This document shows, one piece after another, positions 8,398 through 21,000 of a DNA stretch of 64,000 nt (within the stretch, counting starts at the first letter, position 1; each line of letters starts with the position of its first letter). The notes under the pieces are model-generated. The model worked only from the letters and a program-made list of their open reading frames with translations, was not told the DNA's origin and did not search any database. Both the position numbers and the translations under genes were made by a program. This DNA comes from Anthostomella pinea (lineage: Eukaryota > Ascomycota > Sordariomycetes > Xylariales > Xylariaceae): NCBI GenBank assembly GCA_963556695.1, contig CAUWAG010000010.1, forward strand, positions 5,952,001 to 6,016,000, written 5' to 3'.

Positions 8398-11300
8398 GGA
8401 GTCCCCACCTGGAAATATATGGTTCATACCATAGAGCGACCGCCCGTGTCTCCGGGTACACGGCGTACACGGTGTACACAGGGGCCAAAGCTAGGCCAGG
8501 GCCGTAGTACCGACAGGGTGGAAGCAGGCTTGAATAATCATAGTGTAACATCAATCATGGGCTATCTGATCTGAGTCAGACGGAAGCCTCTTAGGTCGCA
8601 TGCCGCCACAGCCTGCAGGGCATCTGTGTTCCAGGAGCGGGTGCGCTTGATTGTGACATCGTGAGAAGGGCCTACGTCCCGATGTCGAACGAGGGCGGCA
8701 TGCCAGTAGTTCGGATGGCGAATGGTGTGAATTCATGGTTGCTCGACAGGAGTTGAAAGTCGGATCAAGATATGTGACCGTGGGCGAAGTCGGCTCATAT
8801 ATCGTGCCGATGGCCAATTTCAAACATGACAAAAGCAGACACATGTTCGAAGTTTGCCACTTCCTAGCCGTGGTCTGCGTCGTTGTCTACCGGTATTCAG
8901 GAGTTGCTCTGGGTGCCGTGTTGGGTGCCATGTGGACGAACCGGCACAACGACGACGCCAAAGGGGCTCCAAAGGAATGAGGCCCTGTAATTCGACAAGT
9001 AGCGATGGTGGCGGCCTCCGTTGCCCCAGCTAATGCAGCCTGCCACGCCTGCCAGGGGCGGGTCGAACGAATCAGAGAGCCCATCGGGGTAGCACCGTAG
9101 GGCTGACGATCAAGGAGATGAGATCGTTGATGAACAATTCATTTGTCTTCCTGATGAGCGGCGCCCATTGGCCGCCAGAAAGGAGCTCTCCATCATGCCT
9201 TGCATGCATGCCAAATGCATCAGGCAAGTCTTGGCGACAGAGAAATCGGGAAATCGGCGGAGACCAAATTGGCGGGTTTCAGTCGAGGCAGTGAGATGAA
9301 TCATGATGAGATGGAGGTTCTCATAGGGCTGATGTGGTGGGGATTTTAAGAGTCCCTGCTTTGGGTTGTCTCGTATCTCGCAGGTCGACGGGCCGTCTCC
9401 GCGGTAATAATTGACGTAGCCGGCGAGCATTGAGATTGGCCGACAAGCAAAGGGGATGAGGTTGCAGCGACGGTAGGACGTGGACGTTTGGTATGAGGGC
9501 AATCGAGGACGGGAGATGAGACGAATCTGGCCATCAGCGTCGAATTGTGGTCAGGTCTGTCCAAGTGTCCAAGTGTCCAAGAAGCACCCGAAGGAAAACG
9601 GCCCGGCCCAATGAGATATATCCAAGTCATGATATGCCGAGACTGATGATATACCGAGACTGATAAACATAGGTTAGTGGCGACTCCATCACTGAATCTG
9701 GGCAGACATGGAGTTGAGAGCTTTTTCGGAACGGTGCCGAAAGCGTTGAAGATTCCAGTGCTCCTCTGGGTGTGTAGGTAGGTAGGTACCGGCACTTGCA
9801 ATAAGCTGTTGGACAGGTGGTCATGATTAGGGAGGCACGGCCAAGATACATAATCTGGCACTGGTACCGAAGGAAGCTCTTGCCAGATGCCAGGCTGTTG
9901 CTGTACCTAATAACAAGTACATGTAGTTCCTTCTCGTTTCGACGAATTCGACCCGATTAAATCCAACCTCCCTCGCAGTCCTAATTACATGTACCTCACA
10001 ATGTGCCTTTTGGTAGCTTTCCCAGATGCTGACAAATCACAAGTCTTGTTGTAATCTATCAGTGGTCTGGGTGGTGCTTGATTAAAAGGTCGGATGGAAA
10101 GGATTCCATCCGAGATGTATCTAAATACCTAAATTACAGTGGTGAGGTACCTGGGGCAACAAAGGGTTGCCAGGCAGCCTTCATCAGGTAACCTCCAACA
10201 TATCTATCTGGTGGGCTTACCAGAATACTCCATATGGGTCCATGCACTGGATCCACAACAAGACGAGGGTATTGACGTGTTAATGCATTTGAGTCATCTT
10301 CTTCGTACGCGCAAGATCACTTATTACAATCGCCAGACCTGTCAATTCTGCATCCCTAATCCTTATTAGACGACCGATACGACAAGCGGGGCAGGGTCGT
10401 TTCGCTCGACGCCTCCTCATCCATCATCCATGTCAGTGTCATTGTGCCACCCGTGGCGCCATCAATCCCATACCTTGTGGGATCCCCATCATGGGGGAGA
10501 CAAAAGGCCACCAAGTGCTCTTCTGTCTTCTGGGGTGGCATACTGTACTCTTAGTCTCTTATCACTGAGTATTGCATATGGACTCGACGCAACGGTTACC
10601 GAGGTGGACCGTGGACCGTGGAACTCGAGAGTCGGAGTCCGGAGCACTGCGATGGCGCGACGGTCCCAGTTCTCTCTCTTTGTTGCGCACAGCCACCTTG
10701 ACCCTTCCAAGTTCAAGTTGGGGTGATGATGCTTCAAGAGTATAGAAAATGACTTCATACACTACGGCATCCCATCTGCACGGCTATGGCTGTGCAGTGC
10801 CTCAGTAGGGCAGGTCAACCGTGGTTCGTCCTTTACCGCCGGCTCTTTAGCCTGATAGGCTCGTGCCTGTGCCACACTCGACTGCACCAGAACCTGCAGA
10901 ACGTTGCCGGCAGGTTGCCTCTGGGAATCCATCTTGCATGCGCTCGCAGGGGCCGCGGGCAGCTCTCGACAGCACGCCAAGCTACAAGGCAATCAGGCAG
11001 CGCGAGAGGCGGGCGAGGGGCTGGCGAGAGACAGGCGAGGTCAGGACGGCAAGGCGGCAGGGAGGATGCCCATGCTGCATTGCTGCCGTGCTCTACCGAG
11101 TCCACCTCACTGCAAGAATATATTCCTTCTATGGGCCTATCCTATATCCAGGCCATCCCCCGGCCATCCTCTTGTGCGGCACTTGCGGCGGGCACACTAT
11201 CCCCTCCATGTCCCGGTCGATCTCAGGGCAGCAGTATATTATTATCCCCCCAGCTCCGTCTGAACTTTTCGCCCCCAATCTCCTGATGATTGATATCCAT

Positions 11301-11758
11301 CTAGACCTCCGCAAGCAAGCATCCTCATCACGCTTCCCTTGCTACGCGCGCAAACACTTCACTTCAAAATTTCCCTCTTTATTTCCCAGCTTCTCTGTTG
11401 TCGCAGGCCACACAGCAATCCCTTGATACCCTCGAGAAGCGTGAACAGCTTCTAAGCATATCGCCTAATTCATATCAGTCCCCGAGTTGCCGATCTCTAA
11501 CCATCTATCAACAACCATTAGCTTAGCCTTCTCTCTCAAAGGCATTGTTCTACCGAACCCTCTGCGCATACTAATAACCCACAAACGCTCCCGTCACCAC
11601 CTGCCCGGCCATATTGAAGCTCAGGTCGGATCGCGTCGCCCTTTGCTTCTATACCAAGCTCCATTGTACAGCTACAACACTCAACCAGTTGCCGCTTGCG
11701 TTGTCATGAAGGCAGCGGCGCCTGCCCACGTCTTCTGTACAGACACAGCCTTGTGAAC
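8398..11758. other. Intergenic, 3.4 kb, no gene seen
   Basis: Frames on both strands are short and lack domain signatures. A 17-bp unit is tandemly duplicated at 9630-9663. The last ~500 bp (from about 11250) is pyrimidine-rich, like a long promoter/leader of the following transcription factor. An 81-codon frame at 8735-8980 has one hydrophobic stretch but no other support. Confidence 0.55.
9630..9663. repeat. Imperfect 17-bp tandem repeat
   Basis: TGATATGCCGAGACTGA followed directly by the same unit with one G-to-A change. Confidence 0.85.
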
Positions 11759-13930
11759 ATGGTGGGAGAGAGCAGCATTGCGCTGGCTCCGGCCACGGTG
11801 GTGTCAAGCGGTGATGGCACGCAAAGGCCGAGGAGGGTCCGTACTAGCAAGCCAAAGGTCAAAACGGGATGCAACAATTGCAAGTATGTGCATCTCCTTC
11901 GTGCTCGATATACCTAGTCGTCGTTCTGCCCAACGTGCAGAGTGCTCACACAACACTCCAGACAGCGACGCATCAAATGCGACGAGCAGCGACCAGATTG
12001 CACTCAGTGTGTCCGATCCAAGAAGAGGTGCACCGGCTACCCTCCTCCTCCGCGGGCCAAGATCTTCGAGGAAATCAGGATCGCGCCCAAGCCAGGTGCA
12101 AGTATTGCTCCGGTGCCGCCTCGCAAAACGACAGTAGCGCCAGCACGACCGCGTGTCGCGCCCCAGATTGCTGCGGCGAAGCCGTCGCAGAAACGGTTAA
12201 CACCACCGCAAACCCCGACTGAATGTGCTTTGACGCTTCATCGACCGTCCACACTGCCGTTCGATCAACAGGAGGCCCAGTATTTCCAGTTGTTCCGAGA
12301 GCACACGGCAAGTGAGCTGTCTGGCTTCTTCGATTCGTCCTTCTGGACTCGGCACGTATTGCAGGAATGTCATTCCGAGGAAGCCATCCGACATTCTGTC
12401 GTCGCATTGGGTGCGCTTTATAAAACGCTGGAGAAGATGTCAGAGTCTCCACCGGGATCGCCGTCGGACATGATGGATTTTTCAGACCACGCAAGTCGAC
12501 ATTGGGAATTCGCGTTCAGGCACTACTCACTGGCAATCAATGCCGTCGTGAACTCGGCCTCACAGGACCAAACCAACCAAAGGATGAGTCTGATGGCCTC
12601 CGTCCTGCTGGCTTGCTTCGACTCGTTCATTGGCCACCACAAACAGGCAATCGTGCAGATTCAGAGCGGTCTTAGACTTCTGGAAACGTTACGGGCTGAA
12701 CGCCGCAGGGCTTTCCTTCCCCATCCCGAGGAGCCGGTGGAACAGGACCTTCTTCAGATGTTCACCCGCCTCGCAATCCAAGCCAAGTCTTACGACATGG
12801 CTTTCCATTTCCCGCAACCGTACGTCATCCGACTTACTCCTCAGGGCACCGAGAATCCAACCTCACCCTCAACCGACGGAGGGTCGCCAGTCTCTACATC
12901 ACATGCCCAGATTCCAGACGCATTCTCAACCCTCTTCGATGCTAGGCTAGCTTGGGACAATCTCGTTGAACAGATAATGCGATTCACCGAGACAATGTTC
13001 ACCCATGCTACGATGGGTCCCATGGGTGTCCTTCCAGTCGAGCTCAAACAGTACGGCATGAGCTTTGGTGAGCAGATTGAGGCTTGGTCGCGAGCTTTTG
13101 ACCCCATACTGGCATCGCGCACGGCACCGGCGAAGAGCAGTCAGGAGAAGACGGCCATCGCGGCGCTCAAGATGTCGCAGATTATGAGTAAAATTCTTTT
13201 CTTCATGACATTCAGCGACAGCGAACTAGCCTTTGATCCGTTCTTGCCATCTTTCCGAGAAATCGTCAGCTTGGCCATGGAAGTGATTGGAGATGAAGAG
13301 CGACGTGCGGCCGCGAAGCGATGTCCCAACCCACACTTCTGCCAGCACCACTCGGCCCATCCCGACATTTTTGGCGGTCAATACACTGCGCGGCACATCA
13401 AGCCGAGCTTCAGTGCGGACCTTGGTATAGTCCCACCGCTCTTCGTTGTGGCCACAAAATGCCGCGATCCACTCACTCGCCGTCAAGCTATTCAGCTGTT
13501 ACGAACCAGCTCACGAAGAGAAGGTATGTGGGACAGTGAGCTCACAGCTCGCATAGCCACGTGGATTGCGAACATCGAGGAGGAAGACGACGGCAGCGGA
13601 GACACTGGGCGTCCTCCATCGAGCTCGACCGAGGCAAGCAGGTTCTCTATGGGTAGTCCCAGTGCCAGGTCCACCGGCTCTCCCGTCTTTGGTGACGATG
13701 TTCCCCTCGGCCCTGGTGGCAATGCTCGATGGGACAGTCGAAATGAAAGTATGCCAGTATCACCACATGGAAGGGCCGGGACGAGAGGCATACCGGAGGA
13801 AAAGCGAGTAATGGTACGAGCCGTCGAGTTTGACCTTCGTCAACGCTGGGCCATTCTTCAGTGCGGCACGCGAGGTCTCATTCCCGGCACGCCGGATCTG
13901 AGGACTAGAGTTACCAGGATTACCTGGTAG
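11759..13930 (+). CDS. Zn2Cys6 fungal transcription factor
   Basis: Two exons, 11759-11883 and 11962-13930, joined across a 78-bp intron that splits the zinc cluster (donor GTATGT after TGCNNTGCAA, acceptor CCAG). The product is 697 residues. The zinc cluster is Cys38-X2-Cys41-X6-Cys48-X6-Cys55-X2-Cys58-X6-Cys65, with the usual basic KQRRIKCDEQRP core. The preceding RRVRTSKPKVKTG matches the usual N-terminal arm. A C-terminal fungal regulatory region follows, starting around FQLFREHTASELSGFFDSSF and containing SVVALGALYKTLE, seen in many Zn2Cys6 proteins with the 'DUF3468/fungal-specific TF' domain. A Ser-rich low-complexity stretch lies near residues 545-615. It should act as a nuclear DNA-binding regulator. 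Its targets cannot be deduced, as no pathway genes sit next to it. An in-frame alternative start upstream is not supported. Confidence 0.9.
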
Positions 13931-15067
13931 CCCAGGGTTTTCAACTGCCCCCTCTTATCTACCCAACAAGTGGTGACAGTATACCGCTAGTTCGGTCGGT
14001 CTATACGTCCATCTGGTTACAACACCCCTGAGGGGATTCGCTTCGACCTGAAAATCTTGAACTACGGCAGGGCCACTTCCAACATGAGATGTTTATCTAC
14101 GAGAAAAAGTATTTGATGTAGTGCAGAGGACGGTTTTACAAAATCTAATGTCTTTCGGAGATTCTGGGGTACTGCGCAAGCACAGTTGGTGCATTGAAGG
14201 GAGATACGAGACTTCCGCAAGAGGGCCACGAGCTACCCGTACACCCCGAGGATATCTACAGTACTCACTGATCTTATGGCTGTTGGAATATAGCTTGAGA
14301 AAACCCGGACGCTAGGCCGCTGTCACGAGAAGATCAGAGCTGGGTTTTTTTTTCAACTGTACGCACTGCAGGCCTTGCCAGGCCGGTCATTACGAGCACC
14401 TGATTGTTCCTGATTCATTGACGACTACCTCCTCTGAATGCCGCCACTAGTACGAGCGGGTGACAAGACTCTTGAGTATGTCACTATTCCAAGTAAGGTT
14501 GAATTCGTGCGTTGGTGTCCTGCAACTTAGTTACAGAAGTATGCAGTCAGTCGATGTATGTAACTGCTATGTCGAGCTGCCGTGATGGTGGTGTCAATAA
14601 TACCTACATGTAGTCCGGCACACCGGCATCGACTTGCCTACACGGTACACCGGGACAGTGGACGGCGATAGTGCCCAAACCCCGGTCGGTTCAAGGGTCG
14701 GCCGGCAGGCATCGCGCCGCCGCGGGTGGAATGGTCACATCCCAGAAATAGCAACAGCTGAAGGCGCCCCAGCAGCGTGTACCTAACCTAGACGTCTCAT
14801 CAACATCCAATTACAACAGTCACGACTGTCTCCAACGTGACTAAGCCAATGATATTCGCCAGCTAGTGTGTCGTTACTCTATTCAACCTTTATACAACAC
14901 AGGACAAGCCCCGAAACCACCCTGCTGAGCTCCGTCGAGCGGCATCCCAGCTCCTGGTGCTTGGTCACGCGTTTACATATCACTTCTAGGCAAGACATAC
15001 CTACGTAGTACGGACACCGATCTCAGCCTCATACCCGCCTATCCTTCAGGCGAGGCCAAGCGACACA
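13931..15067. other. Intergenic, 1.1 kb, between two transcription factor genes
   Basis: 3' region of the first regulator and promoter of the second. No frame with a recognisable domain and no RNA gene seen. Confidence 0.6.
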
Positions 15068-18000
15068 ATGTCGTCGTCTCCCGACCAGCAACAGCAACAG
15101 CAGCGCCGCAAAAGCGATGACGACGACAGCAGCCCGGCGCAGGGCCCCGGCCCCGGGAGTGAGCACTCCGCGTCAGCATCGGCACCGCAGCCCACCACCA
15201 TCACCACCAAGCGCACGCGCGTCCTACTGTCGTGCGCGCCGTGCCGCGGGTCGAAGCTCAAGTGCGACCGCGCGACGCCGTGCACGCAGTGTCTGAAGAA
15301 GGGTAAGCCCGAAATCTGCGCGTACGCGCCGCGGCCCCAGAAGCACCAGCGCCGGCCGGCTGGGAGCATGCAGGCGCGGCTGCGGCGGCTGGAAGGGATG
15401 GTGAGGGAATTTATTGATCAGCCGGTGGATGGTGGTGGTGGTGGTCAGGGCAAGGGGGGAGGAGCTGGCGAGGAAGGGCTCGCGGGGAAGGACGGGAAGG
15501 AGGAGGTCGATGCGGGTGGTTCGGTCGTGAGGAGTGCCCCTGAGAGGGCGACGAATTATGTGGGCGGGACGCATTTTATGGCTATTCTGGAGGATGTGAG
15601 TTCATACCTGTTGCCCCTTTTCCTTCCCTTCTTTCGGTCTCTTTCTTCACTTCGTAACTATCTATGTCTTCTGTGTGTGAGCGGAATGGCGACGGCAACT
15701 AAACATGCGCCAGCTTGAGGATTTGAAGAACTACTTCGAGGATCCCGGAGAGGACGAGCAGGAGAGCATAGACGACCCCTATGAGAACACGCAAGGGCCG
15801 GCTGAGCTACTGCTGTTCTCGAAGGGCGTGCCGCGGAACAAGGACGAGATGCTGGCTCTGCTGCCGGAGAAGGCGGTCATGGATCGGCTGATGAACCGGT
15901 ACTTCACCTCAAACAGTCCTTCACAACGTCAGTCTTCCCCCTTTCTTTACCATCCCAAACTGCCTAGGTATGTTTCTATATCTAGACGAGGGTGGGTGCT
16001 TACACTGAAGTTCTTAAGATATCATCCACATCCCGACGTTCACAAAGCAGTACAACGCATTCTTAAAAAACCCGCAGGACGCCGACCTACACTGGATCGC
16101 GATGCTCTTCATGGTTCTCGCGCTCGGCGTCTTCTTCTCGTCCTTCCACGCGCCACACGAATTACAGATGGACTCGCCCATCCCCGCGATGGACCGCTTC
16201 CGCCAGTACCGTGGCACGTGCGGGTGGGCGCTGGTCTGGGGCCGGTACTCGCAGCCCGGGCCGTTCACGCTGCAGGCGTTTTTGTTATATACCGAGGGGG
16301 AGTTCATCGCGAACCGCGTCTCGCAGATGAATTGTTATTTGCTGTCGGCCACCCTCATACGGCTGATGCTGAAGATGGGCCTCCATCGCGATCCGAGCAG
16401 GCTGCCGGGTATTAGTGCTTATGATGGCGAGATGAGGAGAAGAATGTGGAATTTGGCGGTCCAGATCGATTTGTTGGTTTCGTTCCACCTTGGTTTGCCG
16501 TGCATGATCCATGGCATCGAGAGCGATACGGCGCTGCCGCGTAATGTGATCGACTCGGACTTTGGCGAGGATAGCGTGGACCGTGAGTAATCTTTTTCTA
16601 TTGGTTCTGAAGTACCCCTTTTGACACATTGGAGACAAGTCCTTATTGCCGCCTCGAAAGGTACTAGGTAATCACTGACGCAAAACTATCACAGTGCCAC
16701 CCGCGCGGCCAGCTACCGACTACACGCCCGTCACCTACCCGATCAACAAAGCCGCCATAGCACGCGTCTTCGGGCTCGTAGCGCGCCTCGCGCACGCGCT
16801 GACCGTGCCGCCGTACGCCGAGGTCATGCGCCTCGACGCGCGCATGCGGGCCGTCTGGGACGGCGTGCCGGCCTTCATGCACATCAAGCCCATGGAGGAG
16901 TGCATAACCGAACCATCAATGTTAGTCATCCAGCGCTTCGGCCTCGCGAGCCTGTACCAGAAGAGCCGGTGCGTGCTGCATCGGCGCTACCTCGTCGATC
17001 CGGATCCCCGGCCTGAGCACGAGTACTCGCGGCGCCACTGTCTGGAGGCGGCGATTGCGCTGTTGGGGTATCAGTATACGATGTCCCAGGCGACTAAGCC
17101 TGGTGGCATGCTGGCCCAGAGCGGCTGGTTCATGGCGTCTTTGGCTCTAAACGATTTTTTGTTGGCAGACATGGTCGTCGCGCTGGTGATCCAGAACGAC
17201 AGGTACACCGAGGGGTCCGGCTGGGTCACGCAGGGAGAGCCGCTGCCGACCAAGGAGGAGCTGCTTCGGATTCTCAGGCGGTCGTATGCGATTTGGCAGA
17301 ATTGTAAGATTCCTTCTATCTTCTGATTGCCCCTTTTTGTCGTCACGTTTACCTTTACCCCTATTCCATTGAGTAATGGGTCACTGGCTCTACAATCCCC
17401 CTTGTTGAAACCTGCCTTTTGCCCCTATCTCATGGAGCAGTGGGTCACTGACTTGATATCGCAGTGGCGAACAGCACAATGCCAGAGGGCAGAAAGGCGG
17501 CCGATGTCGTGCGCACGATGCTCGGACGCATCCAGACGCAATTCGGTACTGGCAGCAGCGAAGAGTCCAACGGCTCGTCGGGGATGAACGGCAGCGGCGT
17601 CCCGTCAACAGCCACAAGCGGCACCGACCAGACGTCCTCCGAGATGGCCGGCCTGACCATCGACTCCAGCGCTGGTACTGCGTCGACGGAACCTAGCAGC
17701 CTCGACGGGCCTTCTATACAGGACCTTACGGACTTCGGCGGCATGGTCAGGGACCCGAATTTGATGGCCCTGGATGGGGGCGGCGGTATGCATGACCCGG
17801 CGAGCGCGGATCCTTGGGGGTTGTTGCAGATGCAGATGCAGAATGGTTACGACTGGGTAGGTCATGATACATTTTCTTGCTTTCACTTTGTTTGCATTTC
17901 TTTGCACGGGCCTGCTAATATCGTTGTGTTCTTATAGAGCCACTTCGACGCGATGACTCGGGGTCCCGTGGATGCTATCCAGCCTACGCCTACGCCGCAG

Positions 18001-18093
18001 GTGCCGCAGGACGGGTGGCTCGACCAGAAAACCATCAATGAGTTCTCCGAGTTCCTGGCTTCGAACGCTTGGAACCCGGCTCCTTCTGCCTAA
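15068..18093 (+). CDS. Zn2Cys6 transcription factor with fungal-specific regulatory domain
   Basis: Six exons: 15068-15595, 15714-15927, 16019-16582, 16695-17303, 17465-17856 and 17938-18093. All joins keep frame and give 820 residues. A Gln-rich then Asp-rich N-terminus precedes the zinc cluster Cys56-X2-Cys59-X6-Cys66-X5-Cys72-X2-Cys75-X8-Cys84. A dimerisation-type segment follows (MQARLRRLEGMVREF). The middle region from HIIHIPTFTKQYNAF through LIRLMLKMGLHRD and RRRMWNLAVQIDLLVSFHLGLPCMI is the classic fungal_trans (PF04082-type) domain. The C-terminus is Ser/Thr/Gly-rich. Exon 1 ends MAILED before GTGAGT, and the last exon ends NAWNPAPSA. Probably a nuclear regulator; the target is unknown. 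It is not a close copy of the regulator at 11759, as cluster spacing and domain sequence differ. Confidence 0.9.
17304..17464 (+). other. Intron 4 of the second Zn2Cys6 gene, with an internal imperfect duplication
   Basis: The 161-bp intron is longer than its neighbours. It holds two related ~40-bp segments, each with a CCCCTAT...GGGTCACTG core (about 17354-17385 and 17422-17453). Confidence 0.6.
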
Positions 18094-21000
18094 CACGTAA
18101 TTGTTTCTTACATATGTGTTCGTGATGCCGGGAGACTTAGTGTTCGCGATGGGTATGGCATCTACTCTCAACTTATCTTTAACGCTCAAAGTTATACCCC
18201 AAAGCTCGTGTGGCTTCATTAGAGAACCATCTGGTGGCCACATCTGAAATCCTGCCATCCAGGTCGCGCGACGGTTGACGCCATCGTGAACCTTGATAAT
18301 TCATTGTGAAAACAGATTGCGATTTCAGCTGGCAACAAGATAATCAATACTCCAAAGCTCGGTCAGCCACTGTGCTCCTCACCCCCCGGTTTGACGGAAG
18401 GGTCTACGAGAGGGATTGCAGTATAGCCCTAGGTGATGGTGACGACTGGCTCCTCGCCAAAGAGGTCACACTTCATTCACATGACACGAGTGTCGAGCTG
18501 GGCGACCCTCAGCATCAGCAGCTGTGTTGATTATCTGTAAGCTAACGCCTATCGGATATCTATGCCTATCAAGCTCTTCACTTAAAGTTGCATCCAAGAT
18601 AGCACCCAAGCCCCTATCTCGGCCTCTTCAGTTCACAGGTCCTGTGATCTAACCTGTTCGAAGATGGTATGTGGAGTTGGGACCTGGGAGTCGCGGGGTA
18701 CAGTCGGGGTAACCCCGCAATATTTCCTCATTGGTCCCCTCATTCAATGGTAAAATATTTTGACTTTCCGCAAGGTCAGATGGATATTCAGAAGCCAGCA
18801 TCGTCGTCGAAATCCACGACTCGACAACAGCAACAGATAGAAAAAACGCATGACGGCCCGCGGAGATCCTCAAAGCCTTGGCAAACAAAGCCAAACGAAT
18901 TTTCGTCTCGTTGACAAGTACAAGTCGGCCTGATGACGGCATCGCGGCTCCTCAGTCGCACCAGGGAGCGGCACCCCGGGTGGTTTTGTACGTAATAGCG
19001 AGCAGCCAGCGCTGCGCAATTACAAAACTCTGCCAGGCCGGGCCCTATTACTATAAAACGTGTGTTGGGCTGGTTGAAGGAAGCCGATGGTAGACGAGGG
19101 CCCTTGTTTTCGTCGACGTGTTTTCATCCAGTTTCTCTCGTCACAGTGCTTCACCGGTGTGCTGGCTGGCTGCTGAGTCCTCACCGGTGCTCACCGGTCT
19201 GGTCGGCGGTCTTTGGATCCTCGGCGGCTGTTGCTAGTCGCGTCCAAAAAGCACCCGTGGACGGGTCGGATCGATAGGTCACATGTGGAAAAGGGCAGAT
19301 GCGTCAGCCATTCCATCTCTTCGGAAGTACTTGCCATATCTACAGTAGGCAAACTGTATTGTGTACTTGGTCGTGCATCGTTTTGTTGAATCGTACCGGT
19401 TTGAGTTGGCATGGATACATGCACGTCCATCCGTTGCTTTTATGCATGCGAGATGACCCGCCTGCCCGCCTGCCCGGTCCCCGTCAGGTACACAGTAGAT
19501 CATCCAAAGCACAACCGGGGATAGTGCGCAGTGTCGAAACACAAATCACCAACCTCACTTTTGATGCAGCTTCGTAGGTAACACGGACGAATCCCGTGTT
19601 GTGACCGATGATGTTGCCTTTTCGATTGGTCATACCGAACATTGAAAGCTCTTCCTATGACATGTAAGTGATCCAGGTGCCTCCTCACCAGAATGCAATA
19701 ACAAGTCATCACACACACAAGAACTCCACCATCTGCAGTCGTGCAACGTTGATGTGGCACGGGGTGACTTGTCGTCGGGTGTCCGTGACCACGTCCGCGA
19801 CCTGGCCATGGGTTGATTGTTGATCGGCGCGACCGGGCGCGCTCCGACGGGGGGCACAGCAGCTCATGGAAGAGAATCCTTCCTCCAAAGGTGTTACCTA
19901 CCGTAGGTATGCAACTGAAGGAATGGCCTCCGCAGGCTACCTGGTTGGCTGGTTTGGAGGATGGGCGCTATGATGAGCGTCTGGATGATGGAGACCGATA
20001 TGTGATAGGACGACAACTCGGCCGAGCCACTGCACCCGTCTTCGTTCCTCTTACCTAATCCCAACCTTGGACCGAGTGTGTTGTTGACTTGTTACTCGAC
20101 GAAAACTGAGAATTTTCTCGGGCTAGAGTTTAGGTTTTATTTGTAATGAGGAAGACGTGGTTCAAATATCTGTCACGCGGATGGATCAGATTGGTTTTTA
20201 ATCCGGCCGTGCCCCAGGGCTAGCACGAATATGGTAAGTTAGGCGGCATCCAATGGCATCATTTGCGCTCCCGATGGCCAAACCTTCCTGCCTTCCGGCC
20301 ACACTGCACACACCGCCGATCTCGTCCTCCCGCACACCGTCCTAAGGTATCATTCACCGACCAGATGCACATCATGCACTGCCTGACGTTGCCCGGCATG
20401 CTTTTCTTATTCGAGTTTATGTGCAGGTGCTCGGGCCACCGACGACATCAGTCCCCAATGATCCAAGAGCGATAAGGCGAAGTTGTTGACGAGACGGCAA
20501 CCACCTGCCATCCCACCATTTGAAACGTCTCATGTCCTCACCGCTCTCCACTGCCGCCTCGCTGCCAACCTGGAAAGGTACACATGTATATCTCATCATC
20601 ATCACCAGTCTCCTATTAGGTAATTTATTCCCTACGTGTACAATATTTGAGTTCTTGGCGTTGATGCCTCCAAAGGCGTCCACTTCATGACTACAATCCG
20701 CCTGCCGCCTGCCCAGTGGCAGAACACAAGCATAGTACATAGTGCCCGGCCGTCTGTCCGACACGGCCCGGTCAAGGTTGTAGGCTGTACCTTTATCAAC
20801 ATTTCATCTACCCGCCCGACTCTCATTATCTATCGACTATCATCTATCATCTATCACCTATCACCTATCAACGTCTATTATTAGGTGCTTTCTGTGCTGC
20901 CGCCTGCCTGCCTTTGACCAGCACCAGCCCTGCCCGGTCTCGCACCCCCCCCCCCCCCTTCACCCATATGTGATCTTCACCACGTACCACCCTGCGTTAC

